Origin: UBA1181 sp963654355
Lineage (GTDB): Bacteria; Bacteroidota; Bacteroidia; Bacteroidales; Paludibacteraceae
Assembly: GCA_963654355.1 (NCBI GenBank)
Contig: CAVKBM010000024.1
Location: forward strand, 1 to 23,715
DNA length: 23,715 bases
Reading direction: 5' to 3'
Below, piece after piece: positions 8,027 through 15,838 of the stretch (position 1 is its first letter; each line of letters starts with the position of its first letter). The position numbers and the translations under genes were made by a program. The notes under the pieces are model-generated. The model ran no database searches. It worked only from the letters and a program-made list of their open reading frames with translations, and was not told the origin of the DNA.

Positions 8027-8584
8027 TTATTTTACACCAGCTTGTGCTTGTTGAAATGCTGCCGTAGGATCTTTTAACACTTTGATGCCCAATTTCTTTT
8101 GGACGAATTTGGTTGCATCAATGGCGTCGTTTGACTTGAACTGAAGCTGACTAAGATCAAACAAGAAGAGAAATCCCTCTTCGTTGCCAACTTCAGTAAT
8201 GGCCTTCTTCAATTTCTCCAAAATAGGTACTTGCAATTGTTGTTGCTTTTGTTGCAAAGAGGCTTGTGCTTGTTGGTAGTAATTTTGCATTTTCGTTTGC
8301 AAAGTTTGCAACTCTTCCATTCTGTTTTTCTTGATAGTCTCGTCCCAGGCTGCTTCTCCTTCCTTGTATTCTACCAATTTTCGAGTATATTCATCCTCCA
8401 TTCTCTTAACCTCGGCTTCGTGTTGAGCGGCAGACTTTTGAATGGCAGAGTCGGCAGCCGTTGTCTCAGGCATTGAGTAGAACAATGTTTGGATGTCGAC
8501 AAAGCCTAATTTCACATTGGCATTCTGTGCGAATACTGCGATAGGAGCGACGCAGAGAAACGCTAAAATCAATTTCTTAATCAT
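8027..8584 (-). CDS. OmpH/Skp family periplasmic chaperone (distal copy)
   Basis: The 185-aa precursor has a signal peptide (basic MIKK, hydrophobic core, likely cleavage after VFA near residue 19). A short strand KLGFVDIQTLF then leads into a long Gln/Lys/Glu-rich coiled coil (about residues 50-125), and C-terminal strands close the core. This is the jellyfish-like OmpH/Skp architecture of chaperones that hold unfolded outer-membrane proteins during transit to the BAM complex. It is the last gene of the bamA operon, 54 bases after the other ompH copy. That gap contains a good -7 box, so the gene may also be transcribed alone. A tandem ompH pair after bamA is common in Bacteroidota. Confidence 0.9.
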   Translation of the reverse strand: MIKKLILAFLCVAPIAVFAQNANVKLGFVDIQTLFYSMPETTAADSAIQKSAAQHEAEVKRMEDEYTRKLVEYKEGEAAWDETIKKNRMEELQTLQTKMQNYYQQAQASLQQKQQQLQVPILEKLKKAITEVGNEEGFLFLFDLSQLQFKSNDAIDATKFVQKKLGIKVLKDPTAAFQQAQAGVK

Positions 8585-8628
8585 CTCTATAAGTTATTTA
8601 GTTTTATCCTATTTGTTAAGTTATGTTG

Positions 8629-8636
8629 CAAAGATA
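8629..8636 (-). promoter_or_regulatory. Possible internal promoter before the distal ompH gene
   Basis: Read on the minus strand, 8636-8629 is TATCTTTG, a perfect TAnnTTTG -7 element, about 45 bases before the ATG of the distal ompH gene. No TTTG is found 19-21 bases further upstream, inside the end of the preceding gene, so the -33 half is weak. It could give extra expression of the last gene only. Confidence 0.4.
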
Positions 8637-8638
8637 TG

Positions 8639-9160
8639 TTATTTATTATTTCCTGCATAACCCATTTTCTCCAACACTTCATCGCTGATGTCGATTTTCG
8701 GGGTGAAATAGATGATGTTGGTGCTGCTTGCCCTTTCTAAAACGACCTGATAGCCTTTTGTGTCGGCCACTTGTTTAACAGCAACGTAGACTTCGTCTTG
8801 GATAGGTTGGATCAGGCTAGTTCTCTTTTGGTAGAACTCCCCTTGTGGACCAAAATATTTTCGCTTCAAATCGTTGGCTTCCTTTTCCTTGGCAACGATT
8901 TCGTTCTCTTTCTTTACTTTCATTTCGTCAGAGAGAAAGACAACCTCAGTTTGGTAGTTTTTGTACATTGTCTTTGCTTCTTCATTCTTCGCCTCGACCT
9001 CTTTTTGCCATTTCTCGGACACTTGCTTGAGTTGTTCGTTGGCGGATTCGTACATCGGTACGTTTTTCAAGACATAGTCCATATCGATAACGGCAACTTT
9101 TTGGGCTTGTGCGAACATAGCCAAAAGAAACATAAATCCTAATAATATCGCTTTCTTCAT
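8639..9160 (-). CDS. OmpH/Skp family periplasmic chaperone (proximal copy)
   Basis: The 173-aa precursor carries a signal peptide with probable cleavage after AQA (residue 19), then the strand KVAVIDMDYVL. A long charged helical hairpin follows (about residues 40-115, with EAKNEEAKTMYKN and KEKEANDLKRK), then closing strands that include GYQVVLE and IIYFTPKIDISDEVL. The last segment is the typical OmpH C-terminus with a DIS/DIT motif. Its expected role is to bind unfolded outer-membrane proteins in the periplasm for BamA. It lies 50 bases downstream of bamA on the same strand. It is closer to canonical OmpH than the distal copy, which has a longer Gln-rich coiled coil. Confidence 0.92.
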   Translation of the reverse strand: MKKAILLGFMFLLAMFAQAQKVAVIDMDYVLKNVPMYESANEQLKQVSEKWQKEVEAKNEEAKTMYKNYQTEVVFLSDEMKVKKENEIVAKEKEANDLKRKYFGPQGEFYQKRTSLIQPIQDEVYVAVKQVADTKGYQVVLERASSTNIIYFTPKIDISDEVLEKMGYAGNNK

Positions 9161-9210
9161 ACTATTGATTATTTAGAATGAAATTATTTGCTTTTTTGTA
9201 TAATCTCGAT

Positions 9211-11922
9211 TTAGAACTCCTGACCGATGACAAAATGGAAATTGTGTCCGCCTTCACCTACATCGTAAGGTGTGTCGAATCCATAACCCCAGTCAACTCC
9301 AATCAGACCTAACATAGGAAGGAAAATCCTGACTCCTAATCCTAACGACCTTTTCAGATTGAAAGGGTTGAAATCTTTGAACTCTGACCAACAGTTACCA
9401 GCGTCCGCAAAAGCCAAGGCGTAGATGGTGGTTGATGTTTGAAGCATCAGAGGGTATCTCAACTCAATAGAGAGACGAGAGTAGAGGTTACCTGCGTCTC
9501 GTCCAGTAACAGGATCTGTTGGCGTTAGTGAGCCGTTACCATAACCACGCACTTTGACGGCGGTAGTTGCGTAAGTACTGCTGTACCCTGTCATACCATC
9601 TCCTCCGACATAGTATCTCTCAAACGGAGAACGGCGATTTTTGTTGTAGTATCCCAAGAATCCGTATTCCATACGTGTCATTAACACGAGTTTTTGATTT
9701 GCGGAGAGTGGAGTGAATGTCTGTGCTTTGAGTTCTACTTTGTAGTATTCAACCCATTTATAGAGCTCTTGTTGCATTTCATAATATTCGTCATCGGTCA
9801 AACCTCTATGTTCCTCTTCAGAACTTCCGTTTTTGTAGCGTGAAGCCAGTTCATCGATGCGGCTATTGTCTTTGAAAAGGGAGTATGGTGGTGTCAACTG
9901 CACCATAAGGGATAGTTTAGAACCTCTACGGGTGTAGTATGGGTTGTCTAATGAGTTACGACTCCACGTTCCTGAGATGCTTAGGTTGTTGGCGTGCCCA
10001 TCAGAAATGTCCAAATAACTCCAGTTCTGCAATGAGTAGTGTCGGTAAGCCAATTCTCCATAGATAGAGAAATAGTCGTCAGGCCAAGTGAGACGTTTAC
10101 CGATACCGATGCTTGCACCGATGGTCATGATATACTTGTCGGGGTCGGCTGCGGCAGCGTAGCTATATGAGTAGTTGTCGTAGTAGAGGCTGTTGTAGTA
10201 GTTGTCGGAGTAGTATTGGCTGTTGACGCCTGTCTGTTTAGACCAGTAGACTGATGTTTGTAACGTTGTTGGTTTGTTACCGCCCAACCACGGCTCCATG
10301 AACGAGATGCTGGCAGATGTGTAGTAGCGAGCGTTTGTTGAGAAGGAGAGCGAAAGCGTTTGTCCGTCTCCTTGAGGCAATGGATGGTAGGCTTCTTTGT
10401 TGAAGATGTTGCGCATTGAGAAATTGGTGAATTTCAATCCTAATGACCCAGTCACACCAGTCTGACCCCAACCGAATGACAATTCCACCTGATCGTTTTT
10501 CTTCTGCTCAAGGTTGAAGAGAATATCAACTGTGCCATTCTCTGGATCTGGTTCAGGACGAATATCCATTGTCTCAGGATTGAATTGTCCTGTCGCCGCT
10601 AGCTCACGGGCGGAACGTTGCAAATCCGACTTGCTGAAAAGTTGTCCAGGTTTTGTGCGAAGTTCACGGCGAACTACATGCTCGTAGATGGTTTCGTTTC
10701 CAGTGATGATGATGTTGTTAATGACGGCTTGTTGCCCCTCGTAGATACGCAGTTCGATATCGATAGAGTCGCCCTCTACGTTTACTTCATAAGGTTCAAC
10801 ATTGAAGAACAGGTAGCCATTGTCCATGTAGAGGTTGGACATAGCGTCTTCATCTGTCATTAGACGGTCGTTCAGAAGCTTTTGATTGTACACATCGCCA
10901 CGTTTGATGCCGAGTACTGCGGACAAGGCTTCGCTTGAGTAGACGGTGTTGCCCACCCATGTGATGTTTCTGAAATAGTATTTCTTTCCTTCTTCGAAAG
11001 TCATGTGGATGTCAACTCGGTTGGCTTTCTTAGGATAGGGAACTACACTATCGCATACAAGCACAGCATCTCTGAAACCGAATTCGTTGAACTTATCGAT
11101 TGCGTTTCCTTTGTCGTTGATGTATTCCTCGTCAATGAATTTTTTTGATTTGAAAATGGTGACGAGACTCTTCTCTTTCGTCTTCTTCATGGCGCGTTTC
11201 ACTTTCTTTGCTTCCATTTCGTGAAGACCGTACATATAGATTTTGTGTACTTTCACTTTCTTTCCCTTGTTGATGTCGATGTAGACTTTGACGTTGTTGG
11301 GAACGCGAGGGTCGTTTTTTGCGACGAGAGAGATCTCTGCATTTTTATAACCGTCGCTTGCGAAGTGTTTTTTTAGTAACGTCTTTGTCCTGACGATGAG
11401 GTTTGGAGTTAACTGTCCACCTTTTTTGATAGGCAACTCCTTCAAAAGGTCTTCTCTGTCTTTATCCTTTACACCAGTCATGATGACGTCTGTGATGCGG
11501 TCGCGCGGTTGTAAGGCGATGTCAATCCATATTTTTTTGCCGTCTGTTTTTGCTGCGGAAATCTTCACATCCGAGAAGAGACCTTGCTTCCAGAAACGTT
11601 TCACAGCCTTGCTGATGTTATCCCCTGGAATCTTAATCTTTTGACCTTTTGAAAGTCCTGAGTAACTGATGATTACAGACTTGTCGTAGTGGCAATTCCC
11701 ACTGACGGTAATATCTGCGATTTCGTATTCCTTGGGAGTGTCTGTATAGTTGATATTAGGAATATATGTGGATTTTTCAAAAGGTTGAGTCGTAGTGGTA
11801 GAATCTGCCACAATGCTGTCGGAAGTCACGTTGAGAGAGTCTGTTACGACTTCCTGCGCATGAGCGACAGTCATTGAAAAAAGCAATGAAAGCAGAAAGA
11901 TGCAAGCTGAAAATCTGTTCAT
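9211..11922 (-). CDS. bamA: Outer-membrane protein assembly factor BamA (Omp85 family)
   Basis: BamA inserts beta-barrel proteins into the outer membrane. The 903-aa precursor has a signal peptide ending near AHAQ (residue 23) and a Ser/Thr/Asp-rich linker of about 40 residues. Several POTRA domains follow (about residues 65-490, each with the beta-alpha-alpha-beta-beta pattern, for example ITVSGNCHYDKSVI and IIITGNETIYEHVVRRELR). The C-terminal 16-stranded barrel contains the conserved loop-6 motif as VRGY at residues 791-794 and ends in a terminal Phe (VIGQEF), the usual signal for outer-membrane insertion. The length is slightly above the E. coli protein. It follows uppS by 58 bases and precedes two ompH genes in an operon order common in Bacteroidota. 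Confidence 0.96.
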   Translation of the reverse strand: MNRFSACIFLLSLLFSMTVAHAQEVVTDSLNVTSDSIVADSTTTTQPFEKSTYIPNINYTDTPKEYEIADITVSGNCHYDKSVIISYSGLSKGQKIKIPGDNISKAVKRFWKQGLFSDVKISAAKTDGKKIWIDIALQPRDRITDVIMTGVKDKDREDLLKELPIKKGGQLTPNLIVRTKTLLKKHFASDGYKNAEISLVAKNDPRVPNNVKVYIDINKGKKVKVHKIYMYGLHEMEAKKVKRAMKKTKEKSLVTIFKSKKFIDEEYINDKGNAIDKFNEFGFRDAVLVCDSVVPYPKKANRVDIHMTFEEGKKYYFRNITWVGNTVYSSEALSAVLGIKRGDVYNQKLLNDRLMTDEDAMSNLYMDNGYLFFNVEPYEVNVEGDSIDIELRIYEGQQAVINNIIITGNETIYEHVVRRELRTKPGQLFSKSDLQRSARELAATGQFNPETMDIRPEPDPENGTVDILFNLEQKKNDQVELSFGWGQTGVTGSLGLKFTNFSMRNIFNKEAYHPLPQGDGQTLSLSFSTNARYYTSASISFMEPWLGGNKPTTLQTSVYWSKQTGVNSQYYSDNYYNSLYYDNYSYSYAAAADPDKYIMTIGASIGIGKRLTWPDDYFSIYGELAYRHYSLQNWSYLDISDGHANNLSISGTWSRNSLDNPYYTRRGSKLSLMVQLTPPYSLFKDNSRIDELASRYKNGSSEEEHRGLTDDEYYEMQQELYKWVEYYKVELKAQTFTPLSANQKLVLMTRMEYGFLGYYNKNRRSPFERYYVGGDGMTGYSSTYATTAVKVRGYGNGSLTPTDPVTGRDAGNLYSRLSIELRYPLMLQTSTTIYALAFADAGNCWSEFKDFNPFNLKRSLGLGVRIFLPMLGLIGVDWGYGFDTPYDVGEGGHNFHFVIGQEF

Positions 11923-11980
11923 TTTGAAAGGTTATCGTGAAAGAATTGAAAGGTTCTACAAATAAGCGAAACTCAACATG

Positions 11981-12733
11981 TTAAACATTTTCGTTCTTCA
12001 CTTGTTCGCTTGTCTTGCCGTATCGTCTTTCTCTCTTTTGGTAGTCTAATATTGCTTCAAAGAACTGTTCTCCTTTGAAATCAGGCCAGCAGGTGTCTGT
12101 GAAATAGAGTTCTGCATAAGAGAGTTGCCAAAGTAAGAAATTGCTGATTCGAAGTTCTCCACTCGTTCGAATTAACAAGTCGGGGTCTGGCATGCCTTGG
12201 GTCGACAAATAGTTTGAAAACAATTCTTCTGTGATATCATCTATTTGTATCTGTTTGTTTTTAACATCGTTGGCGATCTTTTTAGTTGCATTCGTGATTT
12301 CCCATCGGGCAGAATAGTTGAGAGCCAAGACGAGGTTGAGTCCTGTGTTTTTTTCTGTTTCCTGAATAGCAGCATAGAGGTTTTCTCTCGCCTTTTCTGT
12401 GAGATTGTCAATATCCCCGATTACACGCAGACGAACATTATTGTTGCTAATCTTACTGATGTAGGTACGGAGCGAGTAGGCAAGAATCTCCATCAACGCA
12501 TCGACTTCGGCTTTGGGGCGATTCCAGTTTTCTGTAGAGAAAGCGTAAAGAGTCAGATATTTGATACCTAAATTAGAGGCAGCCTCGGTAATCTTGTCTA
12601 CTGAGTCAACCCCCGCTTGGTGGCCAAACACTCGTTCCTTTCCATGGCGTTTTGCCCAACGTCCGTTTCCGTCCATAATGACAGCCACATGTTGAGGAAC
12701 TCTATTCTTATCAATCAGTTCAAATGCAGACAT
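11981..12733 (-). CDS. uppS: Isoprenyl transferase (undecaprenyl diphosphate synthase)
   Basis: The enzyme condenses isopentenyl diphosphate onto farnesyl diphosphate to make the C55 lipid carrier for peptidoglycan and other envelope polymers. Seen from the preferred start, HVAVIMDGNGRWA lies at residues 15-27 with catalytic Asp21, followed by FGHQAG near 36-41. LTLYAFSTENWNRP and the C-terminal PDLLIRTSGELRISNFLLWQ and ELYFTDTCWPDF blocks complete the cis-prenyltransferase signature. The 250-aa length fits the family. An in-frame ATG at 12763 would add ten residues but would overlap the upstream gene by 26 bases; 12733 starts just after its stop codon, so it is preferred. It pairs functionally with uppP at 14956. 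Confidence 0.95.
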   Translation of the reverse strand: MSAFELIDKNRVPQHVAVIMDGNGRWAKRHGKERVFGHQAGVDSVDKITEAASNLGIKYLTLYAFSTENWNRPKAEVDALMEILAYSLRTYISKISNNNVRLRVIGDIDNLTEKARENLYAAIQETEKNTGLNLVLALNYSARWEITNATKKIANDVKNKQIQIDDITEELFSNYLSTQGMPDPDLLIRTSGELRISNFLLWQLSYAELYFTDTCWPDFKGEQFFEAILDYQKRERRYGKTSEQVKNENV

Positions 12734-12737
12734 TTTC

Positions 12738-13451
12738 TTAAAATTGAAGAGTTCTACAAGCACCTTTCCGTTTCAACAAGTCGAATGAGATGAATACGAA
12801 GGCGCAAGTATAATAGTCGTTGTTTTTAATCCAGGAGTGTCCTGCGTTATAAGGATCGTCTAAAATTTTGTTTGACGGTTTCGTCACATCAAAGTCATCA
12901 ACAAAGAGTTTACGCATAGACCATTCCACCCCTACGTTGCATCGCTCGCTCAGTTTGAATTTGTAGCCCACACCGAACGTGAAGTTGAAAGTATGCTTGT
13001 TACCCGACCAATGTTCGTAGATGGAAAGTCCCGGACCCACCAATATATAGGGAGTATGGCGACGAAGCTCTCGATCCCACGATTCCATTCCGAACTTGCA
13101 AAAATTGTGTTCAAAATGTATACCAATATCCCAGAAATTCTGGCTGAAATCTGCTTGTTGTCCGTTTGGAAGTAGATTTTTGAAATCTCGTGTGTCTCCT
13201 GAAGCACCGCCTTTGATGACACTGACTTTAACCATAAAACGGTTAGTAACGTGCGCCCTGAGTAATCCACCAAACGCTAAGTGTGTGTCTTTAAATATCT
13301 TGCGGGAATTGGCGTCCCCATTGTAATATGATCCTCCGCCTAAAATACCCAACTCACCCAGGTATTTCACCTGAGCGTTGGCCGACCCTGCGAAGAAGAA
13401 CAATGTTCCTGCCAAAAATATTAAACTGACAATTCTTTTCCTTATGTACAT
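12738..13451 (-). CDS. DUF6089 family outer-membrane beta-barrel protein
   Basis: The 237-aa precursor has a signal peptide (MYIRKR, hydrophobic core, cleavage probably after SANA near residue 26). Alternating strands suggest an eight- to ten-stranded barrel, for example YLGELGILGGGSYYNGD, FMVKVSVIKGGASGD and FNFTFGVGYKFKLSERCNVG. This matches DUF6089 proteins, which in Bacteroidota commonly sit directly upstream of uppS and bamA, as here. The family's function is not established; its position suggests a role in, or dependence on, outer-membrane assembly. ATG at 13451 is preferred over an adjacent TTG at 13454. The upstream region is interrupted 20 bases away by the assembly gap, so its promoter cannot be read with confidence. 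Confidence 0.85.
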   Translation of the reverse strand: MYIRKRIVSLIFLAGTLFFFAGSANAQVKYLGELGILGGGSYYNGDANSRKIFKDTHLAFGGLLRAHVTNRFMVKVSVIKGGASGDTRDFKNLLPNGQQADFSQNFWDIGIHFEHNFCKFGMESWDRELRRHTPYILVGPGLSIYEHWSGNKHTFNFTFGVGYKFKLSERCNVGVEWSMRKLFVDDFDVTKPSNKILDDPYNAGHSWIKNNDYYTCAFVFISFDLLKRKGACRTLQF

Positions 13452-13453
13452 CA

Positions 13454-13486
13454 ATGTCTCTAAAAATGTCTNNNNNNNNNNTGTCT
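13454..13486. repeat. ATGTCT direct repeats flanking the assembly gap
   Basis: ATGTCT occurs at 13454-13459 and again at 13466-13471, a 12-base period (ATGTCTCTAAAA). The base run resumes after the Ns with TGTCT at 13482-13486. The pattern is what remains visible at the edges of a short tandem array that an assembler could not cross. The number of units is unknown. Confidence 0.4.
13472..13481. other. Assembly gap of ten Ns
   Basis: Ten Ns lie in the divergent intergenic region between the DUF6089 gene (minus) and ftsX (plus). Ten is a conventional filler, so the true length is unknown. Bases on both sides end or begin with TGTCT, so the real sequence could be an overlap of the contig ends, or a longer unresolved repeat. 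Confidence 0.95.
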
Positions 13487-13756
13487 ACACCTTCTGAAAC
13501 GAGAATCACACTGCTTTATTTTGCAATCGGTTCGTTTGTTCAATTCTTTTGTAACTGAAGATACCAAACCGCAGATACAAAATTATGGGCAAATTTACGA
13601 ATAAATTTGAGTTTCTTAGTTGTTTGGTGTTCAAAAATGCAAGAAGTGGAGTGCCATCCTTTCCACTGCAAAGTTTTGTGAAAATATTTCTGAGGAACAG
13701 AGATTCATTCCGAAAGAATTTTCCGTGAAAGTTTCCGCATATTGTAGATATTTCTT
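13482..13756. other. Divergent intergenic region, no gene recognised
   Basis: Together with the gap this makes about 350 bases without a supported gene. An open frame in phase with ftsX starts at 13620, but its 62 residues match nothing and it lies upstream of the ftsX promoter and Shine-Dalgarno sequence. On the minus strand, TAATTTTG (13585-13578) and TAAATTTG (13597-13590) fit the -7 consensus and could serve the DUF6089-uppS-bamA operon, but neither has a clear TTTG 19-21 bases upstream. Confidence 0.5.
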
Positions 13757-13797
13757 TATTTTTGCGCAAATTTTGGTTGATTGTACCCATAAAGGAG
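13757..13797 (+). promoter_or_regulatory. ftsX promoter -7 box and canonical Shine-Dalgarno
   Basis: TATTTTTG at 13757-13764 fits TAnnTTTG; a TTTC at 13732-13735, 21 bases upstream, is a weak -33. AAAGGAG at 13791-13797 is a strong Shine-Dalgarno match eight bases before the ATG at 13806. It fixes that start and excludes the longer open frame from 13620. Such a strong site is unusual among the genes of this window. Confidence 0.65.
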
Positions 13798-13805
13798 ATT
13801 TCCCA

Positions 13806-14675
13806 ATGGCAAAAAAAACAAAATACAAGTTTTTTAATTCCAAACTGACTTCAGCGGTGAGCGTCTCGATGGTACTCTTCCTTTTGGGGTGTACCATAGC
13901 GATTACGATGGTGGCTCGCAATATGTCGGCCTCAATAATGGAAAAGGTGGCAATCACGATATATATAAAGGACGGAGCGACCAACGAGCAAGTGCAGTCA
14001 TTGGGGAGATTCTTGCAGTCGCAGTCTTATACAAAAGACGCTGCATTTATCAGCAAAGAGCAGGCGATAGCGGAGGTCTGCAATGAGATAGGTGAGGACC
14101 CTTCAGAGTTTTCGGATTATAATCCGTTGCCAGATACATACGTTGTGCATGTGCAGGCCCAATATGCCACCAATGATAGTATTACTTTGATTTCTCAACG
14201 ATTGAGAGAGTTGAACAGCGTACAACGAGTTGACTATCAGAAAAATATGATTAACACTATGGAGAGGAATGTTAATCGAATCGCATTAGCTTTAATGTGT
14301 GCGACGTTACTTCTTCTTCTCATTTCCTATGTCTTGATTCATAATACAATGTCGTTGCTGATTCATTCTGATAGGTTTACTATTCATACTATGAAATTGG
14401 TGGGAGCGACGAGCATATTTATCCTAAAACCGTATTTGTTGCAAAGTCTTTACATTGCGTTGACAGCTTTCGTGATGGCTGTTGTCTACATTGTCGGATT
14501 GAACCATTTTTATGAGGATTTCCCTTTTAGTATATTGGAGCTTCATGAGGCGAGAGTTTTTGTGCCTCTCTTCGGAATGTTACTGATTTGTAGTGTTGTT
14601 ATTTCGTGTGTGGCTACTTTTTTTGCCGTAAACAAATATTTAAATAAACCAACAGACGACCTCTATTATATTTAA
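13806..14675 (+). CDS. ftsX: Cell division protein FtsX
   Basis: FtsX is the membrane half of the FtsEX ABC-type complex that couples ATP hydrolysis in the cytoplasm to activation of peptidoglycan hydrolases at the division site. The 289-aa product has the FtsX topology. It has one N-terminal helix (about residues 18-38) and a periplasmic domain (about 42-155, with ITIYIKDGATNEQV and RVDYQK). Three C-terminal helices follow (about 158-180, 208-232, 252-274), with the conserved HTMKLVGATSIFI segment near 194-206. The start is set by the Shine-Dalgarno sequence. Its ATPase partner is not adjacent; an FtsE-like gene lies at 22664. Here ftsX heads the ftsX-DUF3098-uppP-truB-queA cluster that is common in Bacteroidota. 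Confidence 0.92.
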   Translation: MAKKTKYKFFNSKLTSAVSVSMVLFLLGCTIAITMVARNMSASIMEKVAITIYIKDGATNEQVQSLGRFLQSQSYTKDAAFISKEQAIAEVCNEIGEDPSEFSDYNPLPDTYVVHVQAQYATNDSITLISQRLRELNSVQRVDYQKNMINTMERNVNRIALALMCATLLLLLISYVLIHNTMSLLIHSDRFTIHTMKLVGATSIFILKPYLLQSLYIALTAFVMAVVYIVGLNHFYEDFPFSILELHEARVFVPLFGMLLICSVVISCVATFFAVNKYLNKPTDDLYYI

Positions 14676-14725
14676 TGTGTTGTAAATAATATACAGGTTG
14701 CTTCGTTATAAAAGTAAAAGTAAAA

Positions 14726-14956
14726 ATGGAATATGCATTACCCAAAAAAAATCTGATGCTTTTGGCCATAGGTTTTTTAGTGATTGTAATAGGTTTTTGC
14801 CTGATGGTAGGCGGTGGAAGTGAGGATGGAGTAACTTTCAATCCTGAAATATTCAGTACTCGTCGCACTGTAGTCGCACCGATGATTGCGTTGTTTGGCT
14901 TTTTCTTCGAGATTTTTGCCATTTTATGGATTCCTAAGAAAAAGGAGAACGAGTAA
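14726..14956 (+). CDS. DUF3098 family small membrane protein
   Basis: The 76-aa protein has two transmembrane helices (about residues 8-28 and 49-70) separated by a short loop with the family pattern GGGSEDGVTFNPEIFSTRR. DUF3098 proteins are typical of Bacteroidota and occur between ftsX and uppP; their function is unknown to me. The stop codon overlaps the uppP ATG by one base (TAATG), indicating translational coupling. Conserved synteny suggests a role in envelope or division work, but this is inference from position only. Confidence 0.85.
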   Translation: MEYALPKKNLMLLAIGFLVIVIGFCLMVGGGSEDGVTFNPEIFSTRRTVVAPMIALFGFFFEIFAILWIPKKKENE

Positions 14957-15804
14957 TGGATGTAATACAAGCATTGATTCTTGGTATAGTTCAAGGATTG
15001 ACAGAATATTTGCCAGTCAGCAGCAGCGGACATTTAGCGATTGGTCAGTACTTCTTTGGCATTCAAGAAGGTAATCTGATTTTTACGATAGCCGTGCATG
15101 TGGCAACGGTGTTGAGCACGTTAGTTATACTACGAAAGGAAGTGGCTTGGCTTTTCGTCGGTTGCTTCCATTCAATCAGAAACGGTTTTGAGTGGAACTC
15201 GGAGATGCGGTATATGGCTGCCATCATCTTATCAATGATTCCTGTGGGTATCGTTGGCGTGTTCTTCAAAGATTATGTGGAGGAAATTTTTGGTTCAGGA
15301 TTGCTTATCGTGGGCTGTATGCTGATTTTGACAGCGATTTTGTTGTCCTTTTCTTATTATTATACAAAACCAAGGTGCAAAGGGAAGAATAGTTGTTCGA
15401 TTTCTTGCGAAAAAGAAGAAGTATCTTTGGTAGATGCTTTTATCATAGGGTTGTCGCAAGCGTGTGCCGTTATGCCTGGTCTTTCACGTTCGGGTACGAC
15501 GATTGCAACTGGATTGTTGTTGGGTAATAAAAAAGAGAAGTTGGCACAGTTCTCATTTTTGATGGTCATTCCACCGATTTTAGGGGAGGCCTTGTTGGAT
15601 TGTTTGAAGGTAGCAAAGGATGGCTATGAAACGGTATGTGGTGGAGTGTCTCCAATCGCTTTGATAGTTGGGTTCATCTCGGCTTTCGTCTTTGGATGTC
15701 TCGCTTGCAAGTGGATGATTGGTATAGTCAAGAAAGGAAAGTTGATATATTTCGCCATCTACTGTGCTATCGTCGGTATTGTGTCGATTGCAATTTCTTT
15801 ATAG
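14956..15804 (+). CDS. uppP: Undecaprenyl-diphosphatase UppP (BacA type)
   Basis: This integral membrane enzyme removes a phosphate from undecaprenyl diphosphate to give the C55-P carrier, both after de novo synthesis and in recycling; overexpression in other species gives bacitracin resistance. The 282-aa product shows both signature regions: LTEYLPVSSSGH at residues 15-26 (catalytic Glu17 region) and PGLSRSGTT at 174-182. Multiple hydrophobic helices fill the rest. A hydrophilic loop with four cysteines (CKGKNSCSISCEKEE begins near residue 141 with C141, C147, C151) sits between helices and is not something I associate with the family. The gene starts within the DUF3098 stop codon. Substrate comes from the uppS product encoded divergently. 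Confidence 0.95.
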   Translation: MDVIQALILGIVQGLTEYLPVSSSGHLAIGQYFFGIQEGNLIFTIAVHVATVLSTLVILRKEVAWLFVGCFHSIRNGFEWNSEMRYMAAIILSMIPVGIVGVFFKDYVEEIFGSGLLIVGCMLILTAILLSFSYYYTKPRCKGKNSCSISCEKEEVSLVDAFIIGLSQACAVMPGLSRSGTTIATGLLLGNKKEKLAQFSFLMVIPPILGEALLDCLKVAKDGYETVCGGVSPIALIVGFISAFVFGCLACKWMIGIVKKGKLIYFAIYCAIVGIVSIAISL

Positions 15805-15838
15805 AGACTCTTTTTTATTGAAAAATACGATTTCCTAT

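Noticed and set aside
13620..13805. Upstream extension of ftsX (62 extra residues from ATG 13620)
   Set aside because: It crosses the predicted promoter, has no family similarity, and the strong Shine-Dalgarno at 13791-13797 points to 13806.
15764..15838. Upstream extension of truB overlapping uppP
   Set aside because: It would overlap the uppP 3' end by about 40 bases and places the conserved FDKP motif too far from the N-terminus.
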